From an uncultured Sulfuricurvum sp. (GTDB lineage Bacteria; Campylobacterota; Campylobacteria; Campylobacterales; Sulfurimonadaceae), in assembly GCF_937936435.1 (NCBI RefSeq), contig NZ_CALDDG010000008.1, positions 1 through 57,269 of the forward strand: a stretch of DNA of 57,269 bases, written 5' to 3'. How positions within the stretch are numbered: the stretch's first letter is position 1; every line of letters begins with the position of its first letter. Below are positions 42,524-51,305 of this stretch, piece after piece. The notes below the pieces were generated by a model, which saw only the letters and a program-made list of their open reading frames with translations, was not told where the DNA came from and ran no database searches. Both the position numbers and the translations under genes were made by a program.

Positions 42524-43752
42524 AAATAGCTATTGTTAATACTTATGACCAACAAGGCGGAGCAGCAATAGCATCTTATAGACTTCATCGTGCCTTATTA
42601 AATGAAGCTATTGATAGTCAAATGCTTGTTAAATATAAAAGCAGTGATGATCACACTGTAATCGAATTAACAACTAAACTACAGAAAGCTTTTCAAAGCA
42701 TATTTTCTCATCTTGATTTTCTTCCCGTGAGGTTCTATAATAATAGGAATTCAACACCATTTAGTCCTGGATGGATAGGCTTTAATCTGGTTGAAAAAAT
42801 AAATGCTATGCAACCTGATATTGTACATCTGCATTGGGTGCATGGGATGCTTAGTATTGAAGACATTATTAAAATACAAGCACCAATTATTTGGAGTATG
42901 CATGACAATTGGTTATTTACAGGAGGCTGTCACATCAAGTGGGAGTGTGAGCTTTACAAAAATCAGTGTGGAACCTGCCCAAGACTCGCCAGTACAAAAA
43001 GCACTGATTTAAGTCGGTGGATATGGCTAAGAAAAGAGAAAGCCTTTACGAGTGTACGCAATATGACAGTTATTGGCCTCAGTCGGTGGATAACTAACAG
43101 CGCCAAAGAAAGTAATCTACTTAAGAGACAGGCTATTGTCAACATTCCCAATCCAATCAACACCCATATTTTCAAACCTTTCGATCAAAATCAATCCAGA
43201 AAATATTGGAACTTGCCCTTGAATACAAAACTCGTTCTTTTTGGGGCAATGAACGCAACTAGTGACATCAATAAAGGTTTTAAAGAATTAAGAGAAGCGC
43301 TATACAAACTAACCGACAAAAATATTGAATTTGTAGTATTTGGAAACAGCGAATCCAAAGGGTCCCAAGATTTTGGATTTAAAACACATTATCTAGGAAA
43401 ACTAAAAGATGATGTCGATTTGGTCACCTTATATAGTGCCGTAGATATAATGATAGTACCAAGCCTTCAAGAAAATCTATCAAACACGATTCTAGAAAGT
43501 TTAGCATGTGGAACACCCGTTGCTGCTTTTGATGTTGGTGGAAATAGTGATATTATTGAACATCAAATAAATGGCTATTTGGCTAAGCCTTTTGATACAA
43601 CTGATTTAGCCAATGGTATCGAATGGGTTTTAAATAATCAAAATTATGCTGACTTATGTAGAAACGGGCGAGAAAAAGTATTAAAAGAATTTGACAGTAC
43701 AATCGTTGCACAAAAATATATTAATCTATATAAAGAAATTTTAAATGGATAA
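42520..43752 (+). CDS. GT4-family glycosyltransferase
   Basis: The 410-residue protein starts KIAIVNTYDQQGGAAIASYRLH, the N-terminal loop of GT-B enzymes. PDIVHLHWVHGMLS and IIWSMHDNWLFTGGCH follow, then the C-terminal donor site MIVPSLQENLSNTILESLACGTPVAAFDVGG with the EX7E motif. It is soluble. The pattern WSMHDNWLFTGGCHIKWECE with Cys pairs is typical of a subgroup from exopolysaccharide loci. It overlaps the next GT2 gene by 8 bases. Confidence 0.85.
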   Translation: MKIAIVNTYDQQGGAAIASYRLHRALLNEAIDSQMLVKYKSSDDHTVIELTTKLQKAFQSIFSHLDFLPVRFYNNRNSTPFSPGWIGFNLVEKINAMQPDIVHLHWVHGMLSIEDIIKIQAPIIWSMHDNWLFTGGCHIKWECELYKNQCGTCPRLASTKSTDLSRWIWLRKEKAFTSVRNMTVIGLSRWITNSAKESNLLKRQAIVNIPNPINTHIFKPFDQNQSRKYWNLPLNTKLVLFGAMNATSDINKGFKELREALYKLTDKNIEFVVFGNSESKGSQDFGFKTHYLGKLKDDVDLVTLYSAVDIMIVPSLQENLSNTILESLACGTPVAAFDVGGNSDIIEHQINGYLAKPFDTTDLANGIEWVLNNQNYADLCRNGREKVLKEFDSTIVAQKYINLYKEILNG

Positions 43753-44506
43753 AATCATAAATACAACAGATAGACCACTTGTCTCAATCATCACCGTTTC
43801 CTATAATGCAGCAGCAACAATCGAAGAAACCATTTTAAGTGTTATCAATCAAGACTATAAGAATATCGAGTATATTATTATTGACGGCTGTAGCACTGAT
43901 GGAACACTGGATATAATCCGAAAATATGAAGACAAAATCGCCTACTGGGTCAGTGAAAAAGATTATGGTCTCTATCATGCAATGAACAAAGGTATTGAAT
44001 ATGCTAACGGTGAAATAATTGGGATAATAAACGCCGATGATTACTATTATGCCGGAGCTATCAGCAATGTAATAAAAACCTTTAAAGATAAAAAACTCAA
44101 TCAACATATTTTTTTCGGGGATATGCAGTACGGCGATATTTTAGTTCCGGGGTGGAGGCCAAAAGCAATCAAACGGAGTGCCTTTGGCACTCATCCCTCG
44201 ATGTTTGTTCCGAGAGAAGTTTATGCTGCTATCGGTATATATAAACTGCAATACAAAATTCTTAGCGACTACGATTTTATGTATCGGGCTTTCAATATTC
44301 ATAAAATTCTGCCTCTTTATTTAAATGAAAGAATCGCCTTTTTCAGACCGGGTGGATTATCTTCAAATAATATTTTCAGAGCATACACCGAAGAAATGCT
44401 CATCAAACTAGAAAATGGAGAAAAGTTCTATAAATCATTTGGCTTGTATCTACTCAAACTACTCAAGTTCGCAGGGACACAAATCATAAAAAGGCAGCAA
44501 AAGTGA
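43745..44506 (+). CDS. GT2-family glycosyltransferase
   Basis: The 253-residue protein is a GT-A enzyme: VSIITVSYNAAATIEETILSVINQDYKNIEYIIIDG, then a DxD-type motif in GIINADDYYYAGAI near residue 97, and HPSMFVPREVYAAIG. The single-domain form and length fit WcaA-type sugar transferases. The donor is unknown. GC content begins to rise towards genome average near its end. Confidence 0.85.
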   Translation: MDKIINTTDRPLVSIITVSYNAAATIEETILSVINQDYKNIEYIIIDGCSTDGTLDIIRKYEDKIAYWVSEKDYGLYHAMNKGIEYANGEIIGIINADDYYYAGAISNVIKTFKDKKLNQHIFFGDMQYGDILVPGWRPKAIKRSAFGTHPSMFVPREVYAAIGIYKLQYKILSDYDFMYRAFNIHKILPLYLNERIAFFRPGGLSSNNIFRAYTEEMLIKLENGEKFYKSFGLYLLKLLKFAGTQIIKRQQK

Positions 44507-45066
44507 CAAAAAAAGTTGTCGAATTAGGTTGTGGCGGATCCCGAAAATTTAACGGTTCTATCACCGTGGATGCTGTTAAACTACCGGGCGTCGATATCAT
44601 ACATGATTTAAACGAAGGGCTTCCGTTTGCAGATGATAGTATTGATGAAATCCATTCCTACCATTTTTTGGAACATGTTAATGATTTGCAATTTGTATTG
44701 ACCGAAATACATCGCGTCTTAAAAAAGGGAGGAAAAAACATCGGAACAGTTCCCCACTTTTCTAACCCACATTTTTATTCCGATTTCACCCATAAAAACT
44801 TTTTCGGACTCTATACTTTCGCCTATTTTGAAAATGCGCAAACAACCTTTCGACGTAAAGTACCTACGTTTTACTCAGGTAATCTCTCGTTCCAAACTAA
44901 AAAAATCGACTTAGTCTTTAAATCTTCTTTTATAGAACGTTATCCCATTAAAAAAGCGATTGGTGCCATTTTTAATTCCTGCCGATATATGCAGGAACTT
45001 TACGAAGAAAACTTTTGTTTCCTCTTCCCGGCATATGAAATTTACTTTGAAATTGAAAAAATATGA
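44503..45066 (+). CDS. Class I SAM methyltransferase domain protein
   Basis: The 187-residue protein starts at GTG 44503, overlapping the previous stop as GTGA. It has VVELGCGGSRKFNGSITVD (AdoMet loop), GVDIIHDLNEGLPFADDSIDEIHSYHFLEHV and IHRVLKKGGKNIGTVPH, a Methyltransf_11 layout. It probably modifies the glycan. Further neighbours overlap by 4 bases. Confidence 0.8.
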   Translation: MTKKVVELGCGGSRKFNGSITVDAVKLPGVDIIHDLNEGLPFADDSIDEIHSYHFLEHVNDLQFVLTEIHRVLKKGGKNIGTVPHFSNPHFYSDFTHKNFFGLYTFAYFENAQTTFRRKVPTFYSGNLSFQTKKIDLVFKSSFIERYPIKKAIGAIFNSCRYMQELYEENFCFLFPAYEIYFEIEKI

Positions 45067-46130
45067 TGCACTTATCTTTCTTCACTAAATATCCGACACA
45101 AGGTGCAACCAGCCGCTATCGAAGCTTTGTATACATATCTCGATTAACAGAGCTGAATTACAACATCGAAGTTCAATCTTTTATGCCTATCAGCTATTTA
45201 GCCCGTTTGTTCACAAACCGACCAAAACCGAAATATCACATCATCCTTTCCTATCTGGAACGGTGCATTGCCGCTTTACGCTCATCCGATCATTTGATTA
45301 TCGAACGTGAACTTTTACCTTATATTCCATATGCAATAGAAAAATGGTTTCTAAAAGGGAAATCCTATATTCTCGATTTTGATGACAATGTTTGGGAAGA
45401 CTACCGAGGCAAAAAACTGCTTGAGGGTAAATACGATCGTTTAGTTCAAAATGCGGCCGGTGTTATCGTAGGAAATGATTATTTGGAACACAACATCAAA
45501 GTGCTTAATCCCAATATTATTAAAATTCCTACCGTCATTAATCTTGATGTATATTCGCCGGATAAAATAACGCAAAAATTTGGCCGTTTTTCACTGGTGT
45601 GGATTGGTAGTTCTATAACCTACCGCTACATCGAGTCATTTCGATCAATGTTTCAAGCCCTTGCAAAGAGTCTTGATTATGACCTTATCATCATTGCGTC
45701 AAAAACATTAGAAAACCGGGCAATATCAGGTGTTTCGATGAAATTCTATGATTGGTCGAGTGAGACCGAAGTCGCTTTATTACAACAATCTCACATAGGG
45801 ATAATGCCCTTATCCGATGATCCGTTTAGTCAAGGTAAATCAGGCTTTAAGCTGATTCAATATCAAGCGGCGGGATTACCGGCAATCGCCAGTCCGATCG
45901 GAGAAAATTGTACCATCATTCAAGAAGGGGTAAATGGATTTCTACCTAAAACGGATAAAGAATGGATAGATGCCATCACTCATCTGTATAATCATTCAGA
46001 CCTTTGCACAGAATTTTCACAATATGCGCTTCAAAACGCTTACAATTTTTCAATTCAAAAATATCTTCCCGTCTATATCCGCTTTATTAATAAAATTTTT
46101 GATAAAACTCCTCGGAAAAGAGGTACATAA
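45063..46130 (+). CDS. GT4-family glycosyltransferase
   Basis: The 355-residue protein has the N-terminal opening FFTKYPTQGATSRYRSFVY and YILDFDDNVWEDYRGK, then the GT-B donor site IGIMPLSDDPFSQGKSGFKLIQYQAAGLPAIASPIG (EX7E replaced by the K-x-I-Q form seen in this subgroup). It is soluble. It lies 3 bases before the GtrB-like gene, the only small gap in this part of the operon. Confidence 0.8.
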   Translation: MMHLSFFTKYPTQGATSRYRSFVYISRLTELNYNIEVQSFMPISYLARLFTNRPKPKYHIILSYLERCIAALRSSDHLIIERELLPYIPYAIEKWFLKGKSYILDFDDNVWEDYRGKKLLEGKYDRLVQNAAGVIVGNDYLEHNIKVLNPNIIKIPTVINLDVYSPDKITQKFGRFSLVWIGSSITYRYIESFRSMFQALAKSLDYDLIIIASKTLENRAISGVSMKFYDWSSETEVALLQQSHIGIMPLSDDPFSQGKSGFKLIQYQAAGLPAIASPIGENCTIIQEGVNGFLPKTDKEWIDAITHLYNHSDLCTEFSQYALQNAYNFSIQKYLPVYIRFINKIFDKTPRKRGT

Positions 46131-46133
46131 TAT

Positions 46134-47060
46134 ATGAAAACTTCTGTAGTAATACCGGCTTATAAAGTCAAAAAACATCTTAAAGAAGTTATTACTACCA
46201 TACCTGACTTCGTAACTCATATCATTGTGGTGGATGATAAATGTCCTCAACACAGTGGAGAATATGCGTTGTCTCTAAATATAGAAAGAGTAACGGTCAT
46301 ATTTCATGAAGTAAATCAAGGAGTAGGTGGTAGCGTCTTTTCCGGATACCAAAAAGCTTTAGAATTAGCTTCTGACGTCGTCGTAAAAGTAGATGGTGAT
46401 GGTCAAATGGATCCAAACTTCATGAAATCCCTCATCCAACCGATTATTGACGGACATGCAGACTATACCAAAGGGAATCGTTTTAAAGACTTTAAAGCAT
46501 TAAAGTCCATGCCAAAGATTAGATTATTTGGGAACAGTGTCTTAAGCTTTTTAGTAAAAATGGCTAGTGGATACTGGAACGTCATGGATCCTACTAACGG
46601 TTATACTGCAATACACAAACGGGCTTTAGAAGGGCTAAACTTTGATCATATATCAAAACGTTACTTTTTTGAATCCGACATGTTAATCCATCTAAATATA
46701 GAAAATATGGTTGTTCAAGATATCTCCATACCAACCAGATATGGGGACGAAGAAAGCTCTCTCAATATAAAAAAAGTTTTATATCAGTTTCCGGTAAAAA
46801 TATTACAAGGACTATTAAAAAGAATATTTTACAAATATTATATATATGACTTTAATATGGCCTCAATCTATTTGTTTTTAGGAATTCCAATGGTTTTATT
46901 TGGCGGCTCATTCGGGATTATAAAATGGGTGCAAGCTATAGACAAGGGTATAGAAACAAGTACGGGAACGGTCATGTTATCGGTATTGCCAATTATATTA
47001 GGTGTACAGTTTTTACTTCAAGCCATCAGTATAGATATCGATAATATTCCTAAAAAATGA
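46134..47060 (+). CDS. GtrB/DPM1-like polyprenyl-phosphate glycosyltransferase
   Basis: The 308-residue protein has a GT2 domain: SVVIPAYKVKKHLKEVI, HIIVVDDKCPQHSG, GGSVFSGYQKALE and VVKVDGDGQMDPNFM with the DGDGQMD motif. Two C-terminal membrane spans (about 238-262 and 275-298) follow. This is the layout of bactoprenol glucosyl- or mannosyl-transferases, which load one sugar on undecaprenyl phosphate. The next two genes are GtrA and a GT-C enzyme, completing a gtr-type module. Confidence 0.85.
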   Translation: MKTSVVIPAYKVKKHLKEVITTIPDFVTHIIVVDDKCPQHSGEYALSLNIERVTVIFHEVNQGVGGSVFSGYQKALELASDVVVKVDGDGQMDPNFMKSLIQPIIDGHADYTKGNRFKDFKALKSMPKIRLFGNSVLSFLVKMASGYWNVMDPTNGYTAIHKRALEGLNFDHISKRYFFESDMLIHLNIENMVVQDISIPTRYGDEESSLNIKKVLYQFPVKILQGLLKRIFYKYYIYDFNMASIYLFLGIPMVLFGGSFGIIKWVQAIDKGIETSTGTVMLSVLPIILGVQFLLQAISIDIDNIPKK

Positions 47061-47437
47061 TGTTGAATTACAGCTTTTTTAGATATGGAATCGTCGGAAT
47101 ATTATCTGTACTGATTGATTTTTTGCTGTTATTTTTTTGTTTTAATATCATGGGTATTACACAAAACATTTCGATCAGTATTGCCTTCATAATCAGCACC
47201 ATTTTTAATTTCACTATGCATAGGAATTTCACCTTTAAGAAAAAAAACAATTTTAAAACCCAGCTGGTCAAATACGTATCATTAATTTCACTCTCATACA
47301 TGATTACCATACTATCGATACACTATCTGGTGGTGATAGGGTTTAATTTGTATTTTTCTAAACTATTATCCGTATGCTTTGTTTACCTATACGGTTATGT
47401 TTTTAACAAACTTTTCGTCTTTAGAGGGGTAAAATGA
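47057..47437 (+). CDS. GtrA-family membrane protein
   Basis: The 126-residue protein has four membrane spans and the GtrA pattern: YGIVGILSVLIDFLLLF at the start, FIISTIFNFTMHRNFTF, and YGYVFNKLFVFRG at the end. GtrA proteins are proposed to flip polyprenyl-phosphate monosaccharides. It overlaps the GtrB-like gene upstream and the GT-C gene downstream by 4 bases each. Confidence 0.88.
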   Translation: MMLNYSFFRYGIVGILSVLIDFLLLFFCFNIMGITQNISISIAFIISTIFNFTMHRNFTFKKKNNFKTQLVKYVSLISLSYMITILSIHYLVVIGFNLYFSKLLSVCFVYLYGYVFNKLFVFRGVK

Positions 47438-48603
47438 TCGCCTTACATAAAATCAATGTCTTCTACGTTGTTGTTTTAGCGTTTTTGATACGAGTCTTAG
47501 CTTATTATATTTTACCTGGATTGGATTTTCCCGATACAAGCACTTATATAAAAGCAGGTGATGAGTTATTCACAAACGGTAGAATAGGGGTAGATAATGT
47601 GATGCCTATTCATCCTATATTCGTTCATATCCTCCATAATATTATCTTCATAAAGCTGGCCAATATCCTTTTTTCTACATTGAGCGTGTATTTAGTATAC
47701 GAATTAAGCTGCATGATTTTTAATAACAAAGCGTACGCCACCTTTGCCGCTCTTATCACTTGTTTTTATCCATACTTTATCTTTTATTCCATTACGGGTC
47801 TGACAGAGTCTTTATATATTTTTTTATTATTGGGTGCATTCGTATTGCTCTACAAGAAACGATTCACTTTTGCTTCGATCCTTATCGTAATATCTATACT
47901 CCATAGACCCACTTTAGATTTATTAGCACCTATTCTCATATTTGTTTTTTCGTATTATGTGCATAAACTACATATCAATGCTTCTATTGCTAATGTACTT
48001 AAATATTTTGTTGTTTATATTCTTTTCATGACACCATGGTGGTTTCATCAGTTTAATAAATATAACCAATTTGTACGACTCAATTTGGGTGACGGTATAG
48101 TGTGGTTCTCAGGTAATAATCCTGACAATCATAGTGGTGGTGGTGTCATAGGCAGCATCAAAGGTGATGATATGAATCTAACCTTGTTCTCATCAATTGC
48201 AAACCCTATAGAAAAAAATGACGCCATGAAACAGGCAGCGTTTACATTCATACAAAAGAATCCAAAAAGATTTCTAGAGTTGACAACAATTAAATTTATC
48301 AGATTTTGGAGACTTTGGCCTTATGCACCGGAATATGAGAGTCCTCTCTATATCATAATGTCACTGGCCAGCTATGGCGTAATATTGCTTTTGAGTATTA
48401 TCTTTTTAATTCAATATGGAAGAAGTTATTTTAGAATTATCTCTCCGATTCTCCTTTTAATTTTTTATTTTACGGTGGTGCACATGATCTTAATTGCTTC
48501 GATTCGATATCGCCTACCACTGGAACCATTTTTAATTATTTTTGCAAGTGCAGTTGCAATTCATGGATTGCAGAAAATACATGGAAGACAAGAATCCAAA
48601 TGA
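47434..48603 (+). CDS. GT39/ArnT-like polytopic glycosyltransferase
   Basis: The 389-residue protein has about ten membrane spans. The first outer loop carries LDFPDTSTYIKAGDELF with an acidic pair at the position of the GT-C catalytic residue, and a C-terminal span ends SIRYRLPLEPFLIIFAS, typical of the PMT_2 family. It would move a sugar from a polyprenyl phosphate on to a periplasmic acceptor, probably the lipid-linked glycan. It is the third gene of the gtr-type trio. Confidence 0.8.
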   Translation: MIALHKINVFYVVVLAFLIRVLAYYILPGLDFPDTSTYIKAGDELFTNGRIGVDNVMPIHPIFVHILHNIIFIKLANILFSTLSVYLVYELSCMIFNNKAYATFAALITCFYPYFIFYSITGLTESLYIFLLLGAFVLLYKKRFTFASILIVISILHRPTLDLLAPILIFVFSYYVHKLHINASIANVLKYFVVYILFMTPWWFHQFNKYNQFVRLNLGDGIVWFSGNNPDNHSGGGVIGSIKGDDMNLTLFSSIANPIEKNDAMKQAAFTFIQKNPKRFLELTTIKFIRFWRLWPYAPEYESPLYIIMSLASYGVILLLSIIFLIQYGRSYFRIISPILLLIFYFTVVHMILIASIRYRLPLEPFLIIFASAVAIHGLQKIHGRQESK

Positions 48604-49754
48604 ATAATAACTACACAAACAATAGTAAAGTACCTTATACCGCAAAGACCTTCGGTTTCCTTTCCCATCTTGATCTTAATTTGTGGCTTTTTCGTTTGCC
48701 GATTATGCAAGAGCTGGTACGTCAGGGGCACACCGTTTATGCCATTTGTCCATCGGGAGAGATAAGCAGCTCCTTTTGCGAACACGGAATCACCCATATC
48801 CCCTATGAAATAGAGCGTTCAAGTCTAAACCTGTTTAAAGAGCTCCATGCGATAAAACATATCTATACGGCCATCAAACCACTCAATCTTGATATTCTTC
48901 ATACGTTTACCGCCAAGCCCAATATCTACGGCACTATTGCGGGACGATTCGCCCGTGTGCCCCGTATTATTAACCTCGTCGAGGGGCTGGGAAGTTTTTA
49001 TCTCGAAAACGATATAAAAAGCCGTATTGTCCGTAATCTGATCGAGATGCTCTATCGTCAAACCTTCAAGCTCGCCGATACTGTCATGTTTGTCAATCAA
49101 GATGACCCTGCCTACCTCATCGAAAAAAAAGTGATCAATATCTCTAAAGTTTTCACCATCAAAGGGGTTGGAATTGACACCGCTTTTTGGAGCCCGTTGC
49201 CGAAAACAGATTCTTGGATTCGGGTCACCATGGTTGCGCGTGCACTCAAACATAAAGGGGTCCAAGAGTTCATCGATGCCGCAGCGATACTGACTCAGCA
49301 CTATCCCGAAGTATCATTTCAATTTGTCGGTTCACCCGATGAAGGGAACCGTTCAAGCTTCACTGAAGCATTTATGAAAGAACAGACCTCCATACACTAC
49401 CTCGGTCACCAAAACAACATTCGACACATACTTTCCCAAAGCGATATTTTTGTTCTGCCGAGCTATCGGGAAGGGTTGCCGCGCACCTCTATGGAAGCAA
49501 TGAGCATGGGGCTTCCCATCGTTACAACCGATGTCGTAGGATGCCGGGAAACGGTAGATGAGGGGATCAACGGATTCTTAGTGCCGCCGTATAACGCTTT
49601 AGCGCTCTCAGAAGCGATCGAGAAATTGATTGAGGACTCTGATTTACGTTCTAAAATGGGACGAGCAGGAAGAGAAAAAGCCTTAAAAGAGTTCGATATC
49701 GCTACAATTGTCGACAAACATCTCGAAGTGTACGGACTGCAGCGTGTACGTTAA
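48600..49754 (+). CDS. pglA: PglA-like GT4 glycosyltransferase
   Basis: The 384-residue protein aligns by eye with Campylobacter jejuni PglA across its length: FGFLSHLDLNLWLFRLPIM, PLNLDILHTFTAKPNIYG, NLVEGLGSFYLENDIKSR, VTMVARALKHKGVQEF and DIFVLPSYREGLPRTSMEA (EX7E donor site). PglA adds the second sugar (GalNAc in C. jejuni) to the first undecaprenyl-linked sugar. An N-terminal extension of about 15 polar residues is not in C. jejuni PglA. It overlaps pglC by 11 bases. GC content is back to genome average. Confidence 0.85.
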   Translation: MNNNYTNNSKVPYTAKTFGFLSHLDLNLWLFRLPIMQELVRQGHTVYAICPSGEISSSFCEHGITHIPYEIERSSLNLFKELHAIKHIYTAIKPLNLDILHTFTAKPNIYGTIAGRFARVPRIINLVEGLGSFYLENDIKSRIVRNLIEMLYRQTFKLADTVMFVNQDDPAYLIEKKVINISKVFTIKGVGIDTAFWSPLPKTDSWIRVTMVARALKHKGVQEFIDAAAILTQHYPEVSFQFVGSPDEGNRSSFTEAFMKEQTSIHYLGHQNNIRHILSQSDIFVLPSYREGLPRTSMEAMSMGLPIVTTDVVGCRETVDEGINGFLVPPYNALALSEAIEKLIEDSDLRSKMGRAGREKALKEFDIATIVDKHLEVYGLQRVR

Positions 49755-50352
49755 TCTGCTTAAACCCTTAATGGATCGTTTCGGAGCACTGATTTTATTG
49801 ATCCTTTTTTCGCCGCTCATCCTGCTCATCACACTTATGATTGCCCTTAGCATGGGTCGCCCCGTTTATTTTGCTCAACGCCGTCCAGGATTGCACGGCA
49901 AGATTTTTACGATCTATAAATTTCGTACCATGACAGATGAAAAAGATTCCCTAGGGAACCTTTTGCCGGATTCAGAACGGTTAAAAGGGATAGGTCAAGT
50001 CATCCGAAGTCTCAGTTTGGATGAACTTCCCCAGCTGCTAAATGTTCTCAAGGGTGAAATGAGTTTTATCGGACCGCGCCCTCTCTTGCCAGAATATTTG
50101 CCGCTTTATACTTCACAGCAGGCACGGAGGCATGATGTCAAACCCGGCATTACCGGTTGGGCTCAGATCAACGGGCGCAATGCGATTAGCTGGGAAGAAA
50201 AATTTCGATATGATGTTGAATACGTTGACAATATATCGTTCACTTTCGATCTTAAAATCTTTTTTCGAACCCTTATAAAGGTTTTTATAAGAGAAGGGAT
50301 ATCCCAGAACGGAGAAGCAACGATGGAAAAATTCAAAGGCACCCATTCATGA
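49744..50352 (+). CDS. pglC: PglC-like phosphoglycosyl transferase
   Basis: The start GTG 49744 gives 202 residues (MYVNLLKPLMDRFGALIL) colinear with C. jejuni PglC. The re-entrant membrane helix (about 11-35), FAQRRPGLHGKIFTIYKFRTM, the catalytic Asp93-Glu94 dyad in LSLDELPQLLNVLKGEMSFIGPRPLLPEYLPLY, and PGITGWAQINGRNAISW are all present. PglC moves a sugar phosphate, diNAc-bacillosamine in C. jejuni, to undecaprenyl phosphate and starts the glycan. Unlike C. jejuni, no pglD follows. Confidence 0.93.
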   Translation: MYVNLLKPLMDRFGALILLILFSPLILLITLMIALSMGRPVYFAQRRPGLHGKIFTIYKFRTMTDEKDSLGNLLPDSERLKGIGQVIRSLSLDELPQLLNVLKGEMSFIGPRPLLPEYLPLYTSQQARRHDVKPGITGWAQINGRNAISWEEKFRYDVEYVDNISFTFDLKIFFRTLIKVFIREGISQNGEATMEKFKGTHS

Positions 50353-51305
50353 ATCTTCTTATAACCTCAGCAGGCAGACGAGTAAGTCTTGTCCGATTCG
50401 CTCAAAAAACTCTAAAACATTTTGACTCTGCTTCCCGCGTTCACGCCATTGATATGGTACCCGAACTCAGTGCAGCGTGTCACATTGCCGATTATTCCGC
50501 TAAAGCACCACGGGTAACTACAGATAATTACGGACAATTTTTACTCGAATATTGCCAAAGCCACAACATTACTATTATTCTTCCGACTATCGACACGGAA
50601 CTTTCTATACTTGCTGGGTTAAAAGAATTGTTTGCCAAAAAAGGAATTACAATCATTGTCTCTGACCAATCCCTCTGTGAAACGTTTTATCTTAAAAGTT
50701 CAACATTTGATTTTTTTCAGACCAATGGATTTAAAACTCCTTGGATTATGACAGATTTGTTAACGTGTCAGTATCCCCTCTTTGCTAAACTTGATAATTC
50801 AAGCTGTTCCATAGGCGCTACCAAAGTCGAATCTATTTCAGCAGCACAATCACTTCAAACAAGTAATGAACGCTATGTTTTTCAAGAACTGATTATCGGA
50901 GAAGAATATACTGTCGATTTTTATCTTTCTCGTGAGCACGTTCCTATCATGATTATTCCGAGAAAACGGCTTGAGGTACGTGCAGGTGAAGTAAGTAAAT
51001 CCGTTACATGCAAAGACGACACCATTATCGATACGGTCAAACAGCTTTCAAAAAGTTTACAGGGCGGATGGGGACCAATGACACTCCAACTCTTCAAAAC
51101 ACAGAGTAATCAGCTATTTTTAATTGAAATAAATCCCCGCGTCGGAGGAGGCTATCCGCTTAGTTTTCATGCGGGTATGGATATTTTTCAGTTAATCCTT
51201 TTAGAGGCATTAGGAGAAAAGCTGGAATATAACGACACATGGGAAAATAATCTTATGATGCTGCGCTACGATGACGAGGTTTTGGTTCATGGTCATCGTA
51301 TTTGA
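50349..51305 (+). CDS. ATP-grasp enzyme (carbamoyl-phosphate synthase-like)
   Basis: The 318-residue protein starts NLLITSAGRRVSLVRFAQ, with an N-terminal Rossmann-like pre-ATP-grasp domain containing ILPTIDTELSILA. The ATP-grasp part includes YPLFAKLDNSSCSIGATKV, VFQELIIGEEYTVDFYL and the metal-binding FLIEINPRVGGGYPLS. It should ligate a carboxylate to an amine or thiol using ATP. It sits between pglC and pglB, overlapping pglC by 4 and the HAD gene by 17 bases. The substrate is unknown; ligation of an acid to an amino sugar is one possibility. Confidence 0.85.
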   Translation: MNLLITSAGRRVSLVRFAQKTLKHFDSASRVHAIDMVPELSAACHIADYSAKAPRVTTDNYGQFLLEYCQSHNITIILPTIDTELSILAGLKELFAKKGITIIVSDQSLCETFYLKSSTFDFFQTNGFKTPWIMTDLLTCQYPLFAKLDNSSCSIGATKVESISAAQSLQTSNERYVFQELIIGEEYTVDFYLSREHVPIMIIPRKRLEVRAGEVSKSVTCKDDTIIDTVKQLSKSLQGGWGPMTLQLFKTQSNQLFLIEINPRVGGGYPLSFHAGMDIFQLILLEALGEKLEYNDTWENNLMMLRYDDEVLVHGHRI

